The notes below the pieces were generated by a model, which saw nothing but the letters and a program-made list of their open reading frames with translations, ran no database searches and had not been told where the DNA came from. A program made the position numbers and the translations under genes. A stretch of DNA of 64,000 nucleotides, from positions 1 through 64,000 of the forward strand of contig NZ_JAVXZY010000013.1 of assembly GCF_032337115.1 (NCBI RefSeq). The letters run 5' to 3'. This document shows positions 28,306 through 36,839 of this stretch, piece after piece; the first letter of the stretch is position 1, and each line of letters starts with the position of its first letter. The DNA comes from Roseateles_C aquae. GTDB lineage: Bacteria > Pseudomonadota > Gammaproteobacteria > Burkholderiales > Burkholderiaceae_C.

Positions 28306-28907
28306 TGCGCACAGAGCAGCTGCGGATCGGCCTCAGTGGCGGGATCGGTAGCGGCAAGAGCACCGTCGCCGCCTGCTGGCAGGCCCTGGGCGCCACCTTG
28401 ATCGATACCGATGCATTGGCGCGCAGCCTGACCGCCAGCGGCGGCGCCGCGCTGCCGGCCATCGTCGCTGCCTTCGGTGCCGAGGCGCTGGGCGCTGACG
28501 GTGCCATGGATCGCGCACAAATGCGCGCACTGGCCTTTGCCGATGCCGGCGTCAAAAAGCGCCTTGAAGGCATCCTGCACCCGATGATCAGCGACGAGAC
28601 CGACAGGCTGGCCTCAGCCAGCGAGGCCAGCGCCATCGTCTTTGACGTACCGCTGCTGGTCGAGTCTGGCCGCTGGCGCGCGCGGCTCGACCGCGTGCTG
28701 ATCGTTGATTGCGACACCGCCACCCAGCGGCAGCGCGTGATGCAGCGTTCGGGCTGGACGCCCGAGGCGGTCGATGCCGTGATTGCCCAACAGGCCACGC
28801 GGGCCCAACGCCGGGCCGCCGCCGATGCGGTGATCGTCAACGAAGGCCTGAGTCTGGACGCGCTGCGCGGCCAAGTCCTGACCCTGGCCCGGCATTGGGG
28901 GCTTTGA
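28305..28907 (+). CDS. coaE: Dephospho-CoA kinase CoaE
   Basis: A 200-residue P-loop kinase that phosphorylates dephospho-CoA at the ribose 3'-hydroxyl, the last step of coenzyme A synthesis. Walker A is GGIGSGKST near residues 10-18; DTDALAR follows, and VFDVPLLVESG and ATRAQRRAAADAVIVNEG are typical of CoaE. The ATG overlaps the pilD stop (TGATG); the longer frame extending upstream to 27888 lies inside pilD and is not used. The pilD-coaE-zapD-yacG order is common in proteobacteria. Confidence 0.97.
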   Translation: MRTEQLRIGLSGGIGSGKSTVAACWQALGATLIDTDALARSLTASGGAALPAIVAAFGAEALGADGAMDRAQMRALAFADAGVKKRLEGILHPMISDETDRLASASEASAIVFDVPLLVESGRWRARLDRVLIVDCDTATQRQRVMQRSGWTPEAVDAVIAQQATRAQRRAAADAVIVNEGLSLDALRGQVLTLARHWGL

Positions 28908-29027
28908 GCCCCCTGGGCTACGAGTACGAAACTTTGGCCGCGTTGTTGCGGCCATGCATCGTGCGTGTGGAACAATCGAGCACTGCGGCGCTAGTGCGCC
29001 TTTGCGAACCACGCTGACCGACGAGGG

Positions 29028-29792
29028 ATGGCCGCCTTGGTCCTTTACGAGTACCCGTTCAACGAGAGCATCCGCACGATGCTGCGACTGGAGCATCTGT
29101 TCGACCGTCTGGGTCAGCTGATGCCACGCGAGTCCGCGCTGGACCATCATTTCGCCCTGGTCACGATCTTCGAGATCATGGACGTCGCCTCGCGCGCCGA
29201 CCTGAAGTCCGACCTGCTGAAGGAACTGGAACGCCACAAGGCTCAGCTGAACAGCTACCGCGGCAACCCGGCCATCTCCGAAGCGGCGCTGGACGAAGTC
29301 GTCGCCCGCATCGACGGCGCCTTCAACCGTCTCAATCAGCTCTCCGGCAAGGCCGGCCACGCGCTGACCGCCAACGAATGGCTGATGAGCATACGCAGCC
29401 GCATCTCCATTCCGGGCGGGACCTGCGAGTTCGATCTGCCGGCCTACTACACCTGGCAGCAATTCCTGCCGGCGCGGCGCCGCAACGACCTGATGCAATG
29501 GACTCAGTCACTGATGCCCTTGGCCGAGGCCTTGCAGGTGCTGCTGGGCCTGCTGCGCGACTCCGGCGCGCCGCACAAGGTCGCCGCCCAGGGCGGGCAA
29601 TTCCAGCAAAGCCTGGCCCAGGGCCGCAGCTACCAGCTGCTGCGCATGCGCATCGACCCCAGCCTCGGCCTGATTCCTGAAATCAGCGGCCACCGCTTGA
29701 TGATCTCGATCCGGCTGATGCGCCAGGATGAGGAAGGCCGTCTGAAGCTGTCGGGCCAGGATGCCAGCTTCGAGCTGACCCTCTGCGCATGA
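29028..29792 (+). CDS. zapD: Cell division protein ZapD
   Basis: A 254-residue ZapD (YacF) protein that binds the C-terminal tail of FtsZ and bundles its filaments at the division ring. Recognisable parts are LYEYPFNESIRTMLRLEHLF at the start, FEIMDVASRADLKSDLLKELERH and the C-terminal beta domain with SYQLLRMRIDP. The length fits the family. It starts at an ATG 120 bp after coaE and overlaps yacG by 4 bp. Confidence 0.96.
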   Translation: MAALVLYEYPFNESIRTMLRLEHLFDRLGQLMPRESALDHHFALVTIFEIMDVASRADLKSDLLKELERHKAQLNSYRGNPAISEAALDEVVARIDGAFNRLNQLSGKAGHALTANEWLMSIRSRISIPGGTCEFDLPAYYTWQQFLPARRRNDLMQWTQSLMPLAEALQVLLGLLRDSGAPHKVAAQGGQFQQSLAQGRSYQLLRMRIDPSLGLIPEISGHRLMISIRLMRQDEEGRLKLSGQDASFELTLCA

Positions 29793-29986
29793 AGACGATG
29801 AGTGAAACCGCCACCAAGATCGTGCCCTGCCCGCATTGCCGCGGCGACAGCGTGTTCGCACCCAGCAACCGCTGGCGGCCCTTCTGCAGCGCACGTTGCC
29901 GTGAAATGGATCTGGGCGCCTGGGCCAGCGAGTCGTTTCGCGTCGAGGCCGCAGCGCCCACCGAAGACAGCGATCTGCCGCACTGA
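29789..29986 (+). CDS. yacG: DNA gyrase inhibitor YacG
   Basis: A 65-residue zinc-finger protein with CPHC near residue 15 and CSARCREMDLGAW near 36, the four-cysteine signature of YacG, which binds GyrB and inhibits gyrase. The ATG overlaps the zapD stop (ATGA). An ATG three codons later is an alternative. Its position after coaE and zapD is the usual one. Confidence 0.95.
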   Translation: MKTMSETATKIVPCPHCRGDSVFAPSNRWRPFCSARCREMDLGAWASESFRVEAAAPTEDSDLPH

Positions 29987-30012
29987 GTCGGCCAGACGCG
30001 CCGGCTCGGCGC

Positions 30013-30627
30013 TCAGATCAAACCCAGGGCCTGCAGCTCGGGCCGAACGCTGTCGGCATCGCTGAACAGCAGCGCCTGCCAGCCCAAGGCCCTGGCCGCT
30101 TCGATATTGGCCGGATGGTCGTCCAGGAACAGCAACTGCTCGGCCGGCAGGCCGAAGCGCTGCTGCGCCAACTCGAACACCTCCCGCCCCGGCTTGGACA
30201 GCTTCACACGTCCCGAGAACACGCCCGCGTCGAACCAGTCATGCAGCGGGTAGCTGCGCTCCAGGTGGTCGGCATAGGGCTCGGGCATATTGGACAGATA
30301 GAACAGCCGATGACCATGCGCCTTCAAATCCTCGATCAGGGCCACTGTTGCCGGGCGGGCCTGCAATTCATCGGGCACGGCCTCAACCACCTGGCGTACT
30401 TCTTCAGCCGGCCAGCCAGTGCGGGCTGAGATGCGCGCGATCACCGTCGGCGCATCGATCAGGCCCTGATCAAAGGCCCCCCAGTCGCCGCTGTAGTTCT
30501 GGAAGAAATCCTGCGCCAGCGCGGCCCCGGCTTGCTCGTCGGCAGCGCGCTGCGGCCACAGCCGCGCCAGAAAGCTGGCCGGATGCCAGTGGAACAGCAC
30601 GCCACCAAAATCGAAAACGATGTTCAT
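30013..30627 (-). CDS. HAD-family hydrolase
   Basis: A 204-residue haloacid dehalogenase-like protein. Motif I is FDFGGVLFHW, motif II is LFYLSNM, the lysine is in GRVKLSKPG and motif IV is LFLDDHPANIEAA. The set, with cap domain 1 between, suggests a small phosphatase of the HAD-IA-v3 type (YihX-like), possibly acting on a sugar phosphate such as glucose 1-phosphate. The substrate is inferred only from its position directly behind pgi, whose stop it overlaps by 4 bp. The start is the ATG at 30627. Confidence 0.85.
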   Translation of the reverse strand: MNIVFDFGGVLFHWHPASFLARLWPQRAADEQAGAALAQDFFQNYSGDWGAFDQGLIDAPTVIARISARTGWPAEEVRQVVEAVPDELQARPATVALIEDLKAHGHRLFYLSNMPEPYADHLERSYPLHDWFDAGVFSGRVKLSKPGREVFELAQQRFGLPAEQLLFLDDHPANIEAARALGWQALLFSDADSVRPELQALGLI

Positions 30628-32249
30628 CCGCGCAACCTTTGCAGCAGGCCGGCCGTTGAACCGTCCAGGCCCGAGGCATCGCCACTGGCCAGCCTCGGCA
30701 GCAGGCTGGCGCAGAGCGCCTTGCCCAGCTCGACGCCCCATTGATCAAAGCTGTTGATGCCCCAGATCGCGCCGCTGACGAACACGCGGTGCTCGTACAG
30801 GGCGATCAGTGCGCCCAAGGCTTCAGGCGTCAGCTGCTCCAACACCAGCGTGCTGCTGGGCCGGTTGCCGGGAAAGCTGCGATGGCGGGCCACGGTCAGT
30901 GCGCCCAGCGCCTTCGACGCGGTGGGCGCCTTCTCGTGCAGGGCCTGCTCCACCGTCTTGCCTTGCATCAGCGCCTGCGATTGCGCCAGGCAGTTGGCCA
31001 GCAGCTTCTGGTGTTGATCAAGCAGACGCTCGGCCAGTTCACCCTGCACATGCTCGCCATGCTGCGGCCGCTTGACGGCAATGAACTCGACCGGAATCAC
31101 ATCGGTGCCCTGGTGCAGCATCTGGAAATAGGCGTGCTGGCCATTGGTGCCCGCCTCGCCCCAGACCACCGGGCTGGTGTCAAAAGGCAAGGCCTGACCC
31201 TCGCGATCAACGCCCTTGCCATTGCTCTCCATCTCCAGCTGCTGCAGATAGGCCGGCAGGCGACGCAGGCCCTGGTGATAGGGCGCCACGCTGCGGCTGC
31301 CAAAGCCGTGGAAATTGCGATACCAGACGTCGATCAAGCCCAGCAGCACCGGCAAATTCTGCTCGGCCGGCGCATGGCGGAAATGCTCATCCATGGCATG
31401 CGCGCCAGCGAGCAAGGCGCGGAAATTGTCGGCGCCGATGGCGATGGCAATCGGCAAGCCGATCACCGACCACAGCGAGTAACGGCCGCCAACCCAGTCC
31501 CAGAAGCCAAAGCTGGTGTCGATGCCAAAGGCCGCCGCCGCCGCTGTATTGCTGCTGGTGGCGACGAAATGGCGCGCCACATCGCGGCCGCCGCTGGCCA
31601 GGAACCAGCTCTTGGCGGCTTCTGCATTGGCCAGTGTTTCCTGCGTGGTGAAGGTCTTGGACGCGATCACGAACAGCGTCGATGCCGGCCTCAGATCGCG
31701 CAGCAAGGGCGCCAGATCGTGGCCGTCGACATTCGACACAAAGTGCAGTCGCAGGCCTGCCTTCAAATAGGACTGCAGCGCCTGCACCACCATGGCCGGA
31801 CCGAGATCGGAGCCGCCAATGCCGATGTGCACCACGTCGCTGATGCCGCTGCTGGCCTGATCACGCACCTGCTCGGCAAAGGCCAGCATGCGCGTCAGCG
31901 AGGCCTGCACCTCGTCGGAAAACGGTGCCGCCCCGGCTGGCGCGCGCAGCGCCGTGTGCAGCACGGCACGGCCTTCGGTGTGGTTGATGGCATCGCCGTT
32001 GAACAGCGATTCGCGTTGTGCCTGCAGTCCGCAATCAGCGGCCAGCTGCAACAGCAAATGCAGAGCGTGATCATCAATGCGGTTCTTCGACAGATCGGCA
32101 AAGACTTGCGGCGCCTGCAGCGACCAGCGGCTGAAACGTTCGGGCTCGCGGGCAAAGGCCTCGCGCACATCAAAGGCCCGGCCCACCGCTTGGTAATGCG
32201 CTTGCAGCGCCGCCCAGGCGCGACTCTGGTCACAACGCGAATACTGCAT
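30624..32249 (-). CDS. pgi: Glucose-6-phosphate isomerase
   Basis: A 541-residue isomerase that interconverts glucose 6-phosphate and fructose 6-phosphate. It shows the PGI features INHTEGRAVLHTALR, GIGGSDLGPAM, FVIASKTFTTQET and the C-terminal FDQWGVELGK signature. The ATG at 32249 overlaps the tal stop as TGATG; the TTG one codon earlier is less likely. It is the middle gene of tal-pgi-HAD. Confidence 0.97.
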   Translation of the reverse strand: MQYSRCDQSRAWAALQAHYQAVGRAFDVREAFAREPERFSRWSLQAPQVFADLSKNRIDDHALHLLLQLAADCGLQAQRESLFNGDAINHTEGRAVLHTALRAPAGAAPFSDEVQASLTRMLAFAEQVRDQASSGISDVVHIGIGGSDLGPAMVVQALQSYLKAGLRLHFVSNVDGHDLAPLLRDLRPASTLFVIASKTFTTQETLANAEAAKSWFLASGGRDVARHFVATSSNTAAAAAFGIDTSFGFWDWVGGRYSLWSVIGLPIAIAIGADNFRALLAGAHAMDEHFRHAPAEQNLPVLLGLIDVWYRNFHGFGSRSVAPYHQGLRRLPAYLQQLEMESNGKGVDREGQALPFDTSPVVWGEAGTNGQHAYFQMLHQGTDVIPVEFIAVKRPQHGEHVQGELAERLLDQHQKLLANCLAQSQALMQGKTVEQALHEKAPTASKALGALTVARHRSFPGNRPSSTLVLEQLTPEALGALIALYEHRVFVSGAIWGINSFDQWGVELGKALCASLLPRLASGDASGLDGSTAGLLQRLRG

Positions 32250-33196
32250 CAAAGGCTTTCTATGATCTGGTCCAGCTTGCCGGCATCGATAGCAAACAGG
32301 CGGATGCCCTCGGCGAGCTTCTCGGTCGCCATGGCATCCTGGTTGAGGGCGAAGCGGAAGCCCGCCTCGTCGAAACTGACACGCTGCAACTCGGCCTGAC
32401 GCGCCACATCGGCGTCCAGTGCGCGCTGCAGCGGCGCCTCGGTCGCCTGCAACTGGGCCAGCAGATCGGGGCTGATGGTCAGCAGGTCGCAGCCGGCCAG
32501 GGCCTGGATCTGGCCGATATTGCGGAAGCTCGCGCCCATCACCTCGGTGGCGATGCCGAACTTCTTGTAGAAGGTGTAGATCTGCGCCACCGACTTGACG
32601 CCGGGATCGTTGACGCCGGCACTGGCCGCCTCGTCCCAGGCGGCGCCGGCCGACTTCTTGTACCAGTCGTAGATGCGACCCACGAAGGGCGAGATCAGCT
32701 GCACGCCGGCATCGCCGCAGGCCACCGCCTGGCAGAACGAGAACAGCAGCGTCAGATTGCAGTGAATGCCCTGCTGCTCCAGGGCGCGGGCGGCCTGAAT
32801 GCCTTCCCAGGTCGAGGCGATCTTGATCAGCACGCGATCACGGCCAATGCCGGCGGCCTCGTACAGGCCGATGATGCGCTGAGCGCGGGCGATGGTGGCG
32901 GCGGTATCGAAACTCAGTCGCGCATCGACCTCGGTCGACACACGGCCCGGCACCACCTTCAGGATCTCAAGCCCGAAGCGAACCAGCACCTCGTCGACGA
33001 TCTCATCCAGCGGCCAGCCCTTGTGCTGAGCCACCGTGTCCTTGAGCAGCGGCGCATAGTCGCTGGATTGAACCGCCTTCAGGATCAGCGAGGGATTGGT
33101 CGTCGCATCGCGCGGCGCAAACTGCGCCAGCTGCAGGAAGTTGCCGGTATCGGCGACGACGGTGGTGAAGGCTTTGAGTTGTTCGAGTTGATGCAT
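32249..33196 (-). CDS. tal: Transaldolase
   Basis: A 315-residue class I transaldolase of the non-oxidative pentose phosphate pathway. DATTNPSLILKA is at the N terminus, the Schiff-base lysine is in RVLIKIASTWEG, and SPFVGRIYDWYKK and VMGASFRNIGQI follow. It starts at the ATG at 33196, and its stop overlaps pgi. It is transcribed divergently from zwf across a 240-bp gap. Confidence 0.97.
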   Translation of the reverse strand: MHQLEQLKAFTTVVADTGNFLQLAQFAPRDATTNPSLILKAVQSSDYAPLLKDTVAQHKGWPLDEIVDEVLVRFGLEILKVVPGRVSTEVDARLSFDTAATIARAQRIIGLYEAAGIGRDRVLIKIASTWEGIQAARALEQQGIHCNLTLLFSFCQAVACGDAGVQLISPFVGRIYDWYKKSAGAAWDEAASAGVNDPGVKSVAQIYTFYKKFGIATEVMGASFRNIGQIQALAGCDLLTISPDLLAQLQATEAPLQRALDADVARQAELQRVSFDEAGFRFALNQDAMATEKLAEGIRLFAIDAGKLDQIIESL

Positions 33197-33333
33197 GGCT
33201 TGGGCCCTGTTGCGTGGTCAATCCCGTATTAGAACCGCAGGCCGCCCGGAATTCGCTGCTGCCCGGTTACAGCCACCGCGCCCGTCGAAACTCCGATTGG
33301 CCATGGTGCAGCGCTTCCGATGAGCGCCACCAA

Positions 33334-33362
33334 TTGACCCGAACAAGAAACTCGTGCATCAT
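33334..33362 (+). promoter_or_regulatory. Candidate sigma-70 promoter of zwf-hexR
   Basis: TTGACC (33334-33339, five of six matches to the -35 consensus) is separated by 17 bp from CATCAT (33357-33362, four of six matches to TATAAT). The promoter reads toward zwf and has a near-palindrome with GTTACA directly downstream, which would fit repression by the HexR regulator encoded in the same operon. Prediction only. Confidence 0.4.
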
Positions 33363-33368
33363 AAAACC

Positions 33369-33383
33369 AGAAACTTTGTTACA
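33369..33383 (+). promoter_or_regulatory. Candidate HexR operator
   Basis: AGAAACTTTGTTACA is an imperfect palindrome around TTT: the right half GTTACA is complete, and the left half AGAAAC matches TGTAAC at four of six positions. HexR sites in proteobacteria have TGTAA/TTACA-type halves. It lies just downstream of the candidate -10, where a bound repressor would block transcription of zwf-hexR. The regulator gene is the second gene of the operon. Confidence 0.42.
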
Positions 33384-33436
33384 TCAAGCATTCATCTGTG
33401 AAAAGCAGCTGGATGCAGCAACCTAGGCAGCGGCCC

Positions 33437-34882
33437 ATGTCTTTCGATCTCGTCTTTTTTGGTGGCACCGGCGATCTCACCTGGAGAAAGCTGATGCCCG
33501 CGCTGTTCCAGGCCTTTCGCCACGGCAAGCTGCCCGAAGGCGGACGCATCCTGGCCGTCGCGCGCGACGAGATGCCCGACGAGCGTTACCGCGAATGGCT
33601 GAAGGAGCGTTTCCGCGAGGTCGACGGTTCCAAGCGGCCCAGCGACGAAGAATTCGAGCGCTTTGCCGCCCTGGTGCACTACCGCCGCATGGATCTTTCG
33701 CAGCCCGAGCACTACCAGCGCCTGAAGGATTGGCTGGGCGAGCGCAACGCCGACACCGTGGTGCTCTACCTGGCCACCAGCCCGCACCTGTTCACGCAGA
33801 TCTGCGAACAGCTGGGCGCTGCCGGCATCAACGATGCGCGCGTCCGTGTGGTGCTGGAGAAACCGCTGGGCCATGACCTGGCCAGCGCCCAGCAGATCAA
33901 CCGCGTGGTGCGCTCGGTGTTTGCCGAGAACCAGGCCTTCCGCATCGACCACTACCTTGGCAAGCCATCGGTGCAGAACCTGATGGCGCTGCGCTTCGGC
34001 AATGCGCTGTTCGAGCCGCTGTGGCACCGCGAGAGCATTGCCAATATCCAGATCACGCTGGCCGAATCGCTGGGCGTGGGCACCCGCGGCCCCTTCTACG
34101 ACAGTACCGGTGCGTTGCGCGACATGATCCAGAACCATGCGCTGCAGCTGCTGACGATGATCGCGATGGAACCGCCGTCGACCAACGATGCTGATGCCAT
34201 CCGCGATGAAAAGTTGAAGGTCTTGCGTTCGTTGAAGCCCTTCACCGCTGAGACGGTGGCGCGCGATGTGATCCGCGGCCAGTACCGCGCCGGTGCCGTC
34301 GATGGCAAGGCCGTGGTCGGCTATCTGGACGAGGCCAAGATTCCGGCCGATAGCGCCTGCGAAACCTTTGTCGCGCTGCGTACCGAGGTACAGAACTGGC
34401 GCTGGGCCGGCGTGCCCTTCTATCTGCGCACCGGCAAGCGCCTGGCGGCGCGCGATGCGCAGATCGTCGTCAATTTCCGCCCGGTGCCGCACCCGATCTT
34501 CCCCGGCGCGAATCGGCCCAACCGACTGATCATCAAGCTGCAGCCCGAGGACGGGCTGGAGCTGCAGCTGCTGGCGGCCAAGGGCGGCTCGCACGGCGAG
34601 GCACTGGCGCCGGTATCGCTGGACCTGGACTTCGACAAGGCCTTTGCGAGCAACCGCGTCGGCGCCTACGAGCGTCTGCTGCTGGACGCCATCGCCGGCC
34701 GCCTGAACCTGTTCGTGCGCAGCGATGAGCAGGAACAGGCCTGGCGCTGGGTCGAGCCGATTCTGGACGCCTGGGCCCAGGACACGGCCGGCCCGCGCAC
34801 CTATTCCGCCGGCAGCTGGGGCCCGCCGGCCGCCAGCGCGCTGGTCGCACGCGACGGCTTCAGCTGGGCCGAGGAGCAATGA
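33437..34882 (+). CDS. zwf: Glucose-6-phosphate 1-dehydrogenase
   Basis: An enzyme of 481 residues oxidising glucose 6-phosphate to 6-phosphogluconolactone, feeding the pentose phosphate or Entner-Doudoroff pathway. FFGGTGDLTWRKLMPALF is the dinucleotide fold, and RIDHYLGKPSVQNL is the substrate-binding active site. I chose the ATG at 33437 (MSFDLVFFGG); the frame also offers an ATG at 33413 and a GTG at 33398, all with weak ribosome sites. The stop overlaps hexR by 4 bp. Confidence 0.96.
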   Translation: MSFDLVFFGGTGDLTWRKLMPALFQAFRHGKLPEGGRILAVARDEMPDERYREWLKERFREVDGSKRPSDEEFERFAALVHYRRMDLSQPEHYQRLKDWLGERNADTVVLYLATSPHLFTQICEQLGAAGINDARVRVVLEKPLGHDLASAQQINRVVRSVFAENQAFRIDHYLGKPSVQNLMALRFGNALFEPLWHRESIANIQITLAESLGVGTRGPFYDSTGALRDMIQNHALQLLTMIAMEPPSTNDADAIRDEKLKVLRSLKPFTAETVARDVIRGQYRAGAVDGKAVVGYLDEAKIPADSACETFVALRTEVQNWRWAGVPFYLRTGKRLAARDAQIVVNFRPVPHPIFPGANRPNRLIIKLQPEDGLELQLLAAKGGSHGEALAPVSLDLDFDKAFASNRVGAYERLLLDAIAGRLNLFVRSDEQEQAWRWVEPILDAWAQDTAGPRTYSAGSWGPPAASALVARDGFSWAEEQ

Positions 34883-35751
34883 GCATGAGCATTCTGGAAC
34901 GCGTCAAGGCAGCGTTGCCGGCGCTGCCGCCGGCCGAGCAAAGAGTGGCCAAGCTGCTGCTGATCGACGCCCGCGCGTTTGCCAGCCTGCCGGTCAGCGA
35001 ACTGGCTGACCGCGCCCATGTCAGCAAGCCCACCGTGGTGCGCTTCTGCCGCAGCGTCGGCTATGACGGCCTGGCCGACTTCAAGCTGAAACTGGCCGGC
35101 AGCGTCAACGAGGGCGTGCCCTTTGTGCACCGCGCGGTGGATGAGGATGACAAGCCAGGCGATCTGATCGTCAAGGTCGTCGATAACGCCGTGGCTGCGC
35201 TGCTGCACTACCGCAATGACGCAGCCAGCCATGCGTTCGAGCGCGCGATTGCCGCGCTCACCGAGGCCGGCGCCAACGGCAAACGGATCGAGTTCTACGG
35301 CGTCGGCAACTCCGGCATCGTCGCCCAGGACGCGCAGCACAAGTTCTTCCGCCTGGGGGTCAACACCATTGCCTGCAGCGATGGCCATGTGCAGCTGATG
35401 AGCGCCACCATGCTGGGGCCGGGCGACTGCGCCGTCGTCATCAGCAATTCCGGTCGCAGCCGCGATCTGCTCGACGCGGCCGAGATCGCGCGTAAGAAGG
35501 GTGCCACGACCATCATCATCACCGCCAGCGGCTCACCGCTGGCGCAGCTGGGCCAGGCGCCTGGGCAGGTCTTGCTGGCGGTCGATCATCCTGAGGATTA
35601 CGACCGCTACAGCCCCATGGTGTCACGGCTCTTGCACCTGACGGCGGTGGACATCCTGACCACCGGTGTGGCACTCCGCCTGGGCCAGAAACTGCGCCCG
35701 ATGCTGCAGGAGATCAAGCGCAACCTGCGCAGCAAACGCTACGCCAGCTGA
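34879..35751 (+). CDS. hexR: HexR-type RpiR-family transcription regulator
   Basis: A 290-residue regulator with an N-terminal helix-turn-helix (about 36-62, SELADRAHVSKPTVVRFC) and a sugar-phosphate-binding SIS domain (about 125-255, with FYGVGNSG and VISNSGRSRDLLD). HexR proteins sense 2-keto-3-deoxy-6-phosphogluconate and control zwf and Entner-Doudoroff genes. It starts at ATGAGC overlapping the zwf stop. A possible operator lies in the zwf promoter. Entner-Doudoroff genes edd and eda are not seen here. Confidence 0.93.
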   Translation: MSMSILERVKAALPALPPAEQRVAKLLLIDARAFASLPVSELADRAHVSKPTVVRFCRSVGYDGLADFKLKLAGSVNEGVPFVHRAVDEDDKPGDLIVKVVDNAVAALLHYRNDAASHAFERAIAALTEAGANGKRIEFYGVGNSGIVAQDAQHKFFRLGVNTIACSDGHVQLMSATMLGPGDCAVVISNSGRSRDLLDAAEIARKKGATTIIITASGSPLAQLGQAPGQVLLAVDHPEDYDRYSPMVSRLLHLTAVDILTTGVALRLGQKLRPMLQEIKRNLRSKRYAS

Positions 35752-35773
35752 GGCGCTGGCCGCGCCAGCCGCT

Positions 35774-36082
35774 TCAGGCCTGGCCGGCTCCGGCGGCCGG
35801 CCACAGCAGCTCGTCAACGCCGTAGACGCGCGCCAGTTCCTGCAGCTTCAGTGGCACCTCCCGCACGGCAAGGCTCAAGCCCTGCGCAGCACACAAGCGC
35901 GAGGCGCTGAGCAACAGTGTCAGCGCCGAGGAATCGAACTCGCTCAGCTCGCCCGCATTGAGCTGCACCAAGGTACCGGCGGCATTGCCGACCTGCGCCG
36001 CCTCGACCTTCAAGGCCGATTCCAGCTGCGCCCACAGCTGCGGCGCCTCATGCAGACGGATGCGTGCAGGCAGCTTCAACAT
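35774..36082 (-). CDS. mlaB: STAS-domain protein MlaB
   Basis: A 102-residue STAS-domain protein, the small cytoplasmic subunit of the Mla phospholipid transporter that supports the MlaF ATPase. The STAS core includes LVQLNAGELSEFDSSALTLLL. The ATG at 36082 (MLKLPARIRLHE) is preferred; the longer frame to 36193 would overlap mlaC. Last gene of the mlaFEDACB series, 19 bp after mlaC. Confidence 0.85.
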   Translation of the reverse strand: MLKLPARIRLHEAPQLWAQLESALKVEAAQVGNAAGTLVQLNAGELSEFDSSALTLLLSASRLCAAQGLSLAVREVPLKLQELARVYGVDELLWPAAGAGQA

Positions 36083-36101
36083 GCTGATCACCCCGTGCCG
36101 C

Positions 36102-36743
36102 TCAGGACTTGCCGCCCTGGGCCGCTTTCTTGTTGCGCTCGGCCAGTGCCTTGACCAGACCGTCGATGCCATTGGCGCCGATCTCCTGGGCAAAGCTGTT
36201 CTTGTACTGGTCGGCCAGCCAGATGCCCAGCACGCTGACGTCGTAGATCTTCCAGCCCTCGGCCGTCTTTTCCAGCTTGTAGTCGAGTTGGATCGGGTCG
36301 CCCTTGCCGCGGATCTCGGTCTTCACGGTGACCTCGGTGTCCTCGGCGCTGGCGCGCAGCGGCTTCAGTGCAATGGTCTGGTCCTTCACCTGCGTCAGCG
36401 CGCCAGCATAGGTGCGCACCAGCAGCGTCTTGAATTCGTCCTGCAGGCGTTGCTGCTGCTCCGGCGTGGCCTGGCGCCAGAAGCGGCCAACCGCCGAGGC
36501 CGTCATGCGCTTGAAGTTCACATGCGGCATCACCTTGTTGTCGACCAGGGCGATCACCTTGGCCACGTCGCCGGACTGGATCTCCTTGTCGGCCTTGACC
36601 GTCTCGATGGTCTCCACCGACAGCTGGCGGATCAGGCCATCGGCCGTGGCCGGGTTGGCGGCACGCGCTGCCATCGGCAACGACAGGGCCAGCACGCCGC
36701 CAAAGAAAACGGCCAGCAGGCTGCGTTTGGTCTCGATCATCAT
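36102..36743 (-). CDS. mlaC: Periplasmic phospholipid-binding protein MlaC
   Basis: A 213-residue periplasmic protein with a signal peptide (about residues 1-28, cleaved near AARA). It carries the MlaC/Ttg2D fold: FKRMTASAVGRFWRQATPEQQQRL in the middle and WKIYDVSVLGIWLADQYKNSF near the end. MlaC shuttles phospholipid between the outer-membrane MlaA complex and inner-membrane MlaFEDB. The ATG at 36743 follows GAGGAA by 8 bp. The gene order here is F, E, D, A, C, B. Confidence 0.95.
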   Translation of the reverse strand: MMIETKRSLLAVFFGGVLALSLPMAARAANPATADGLIRQLSVETIETVKADKEIQSGDVAKVIALVDNKVMPHVNFKRMTASAVGRFWRQATPEQQQRLQDEFKTLLVRTYAGALTQVKDQTIALKPLRASAEDTEVTVKTEIRGKGDPIQLDYKLEKTAEGWKIYDVSVLGIWLADQYKNSFAQEIGANGIDGLVKALAERNKKAAQGGKS

Positions 36744-36839
36744 TGAAGGTTCCTCTATTCTTTCAAACAGGCTTGCACTGGAGCGGCAAGTCCCGAGCTC
36801 AACGTTGCCGGGGCTACCGCGGTGCACATGCATCGCGGG

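Noticed and set aside
28935..28954. Hairpin TGGCCGC...GCGGCCA between coaE and zapD
   Set aside because: No T-run follows, so it is not a convincing terminator.
33392..34879. Minus-strand open frame of 495 codons
   Set aside because: Exact antisense shadow of zwf with no recognisable motifs; zwf has intact catalytic motifs.
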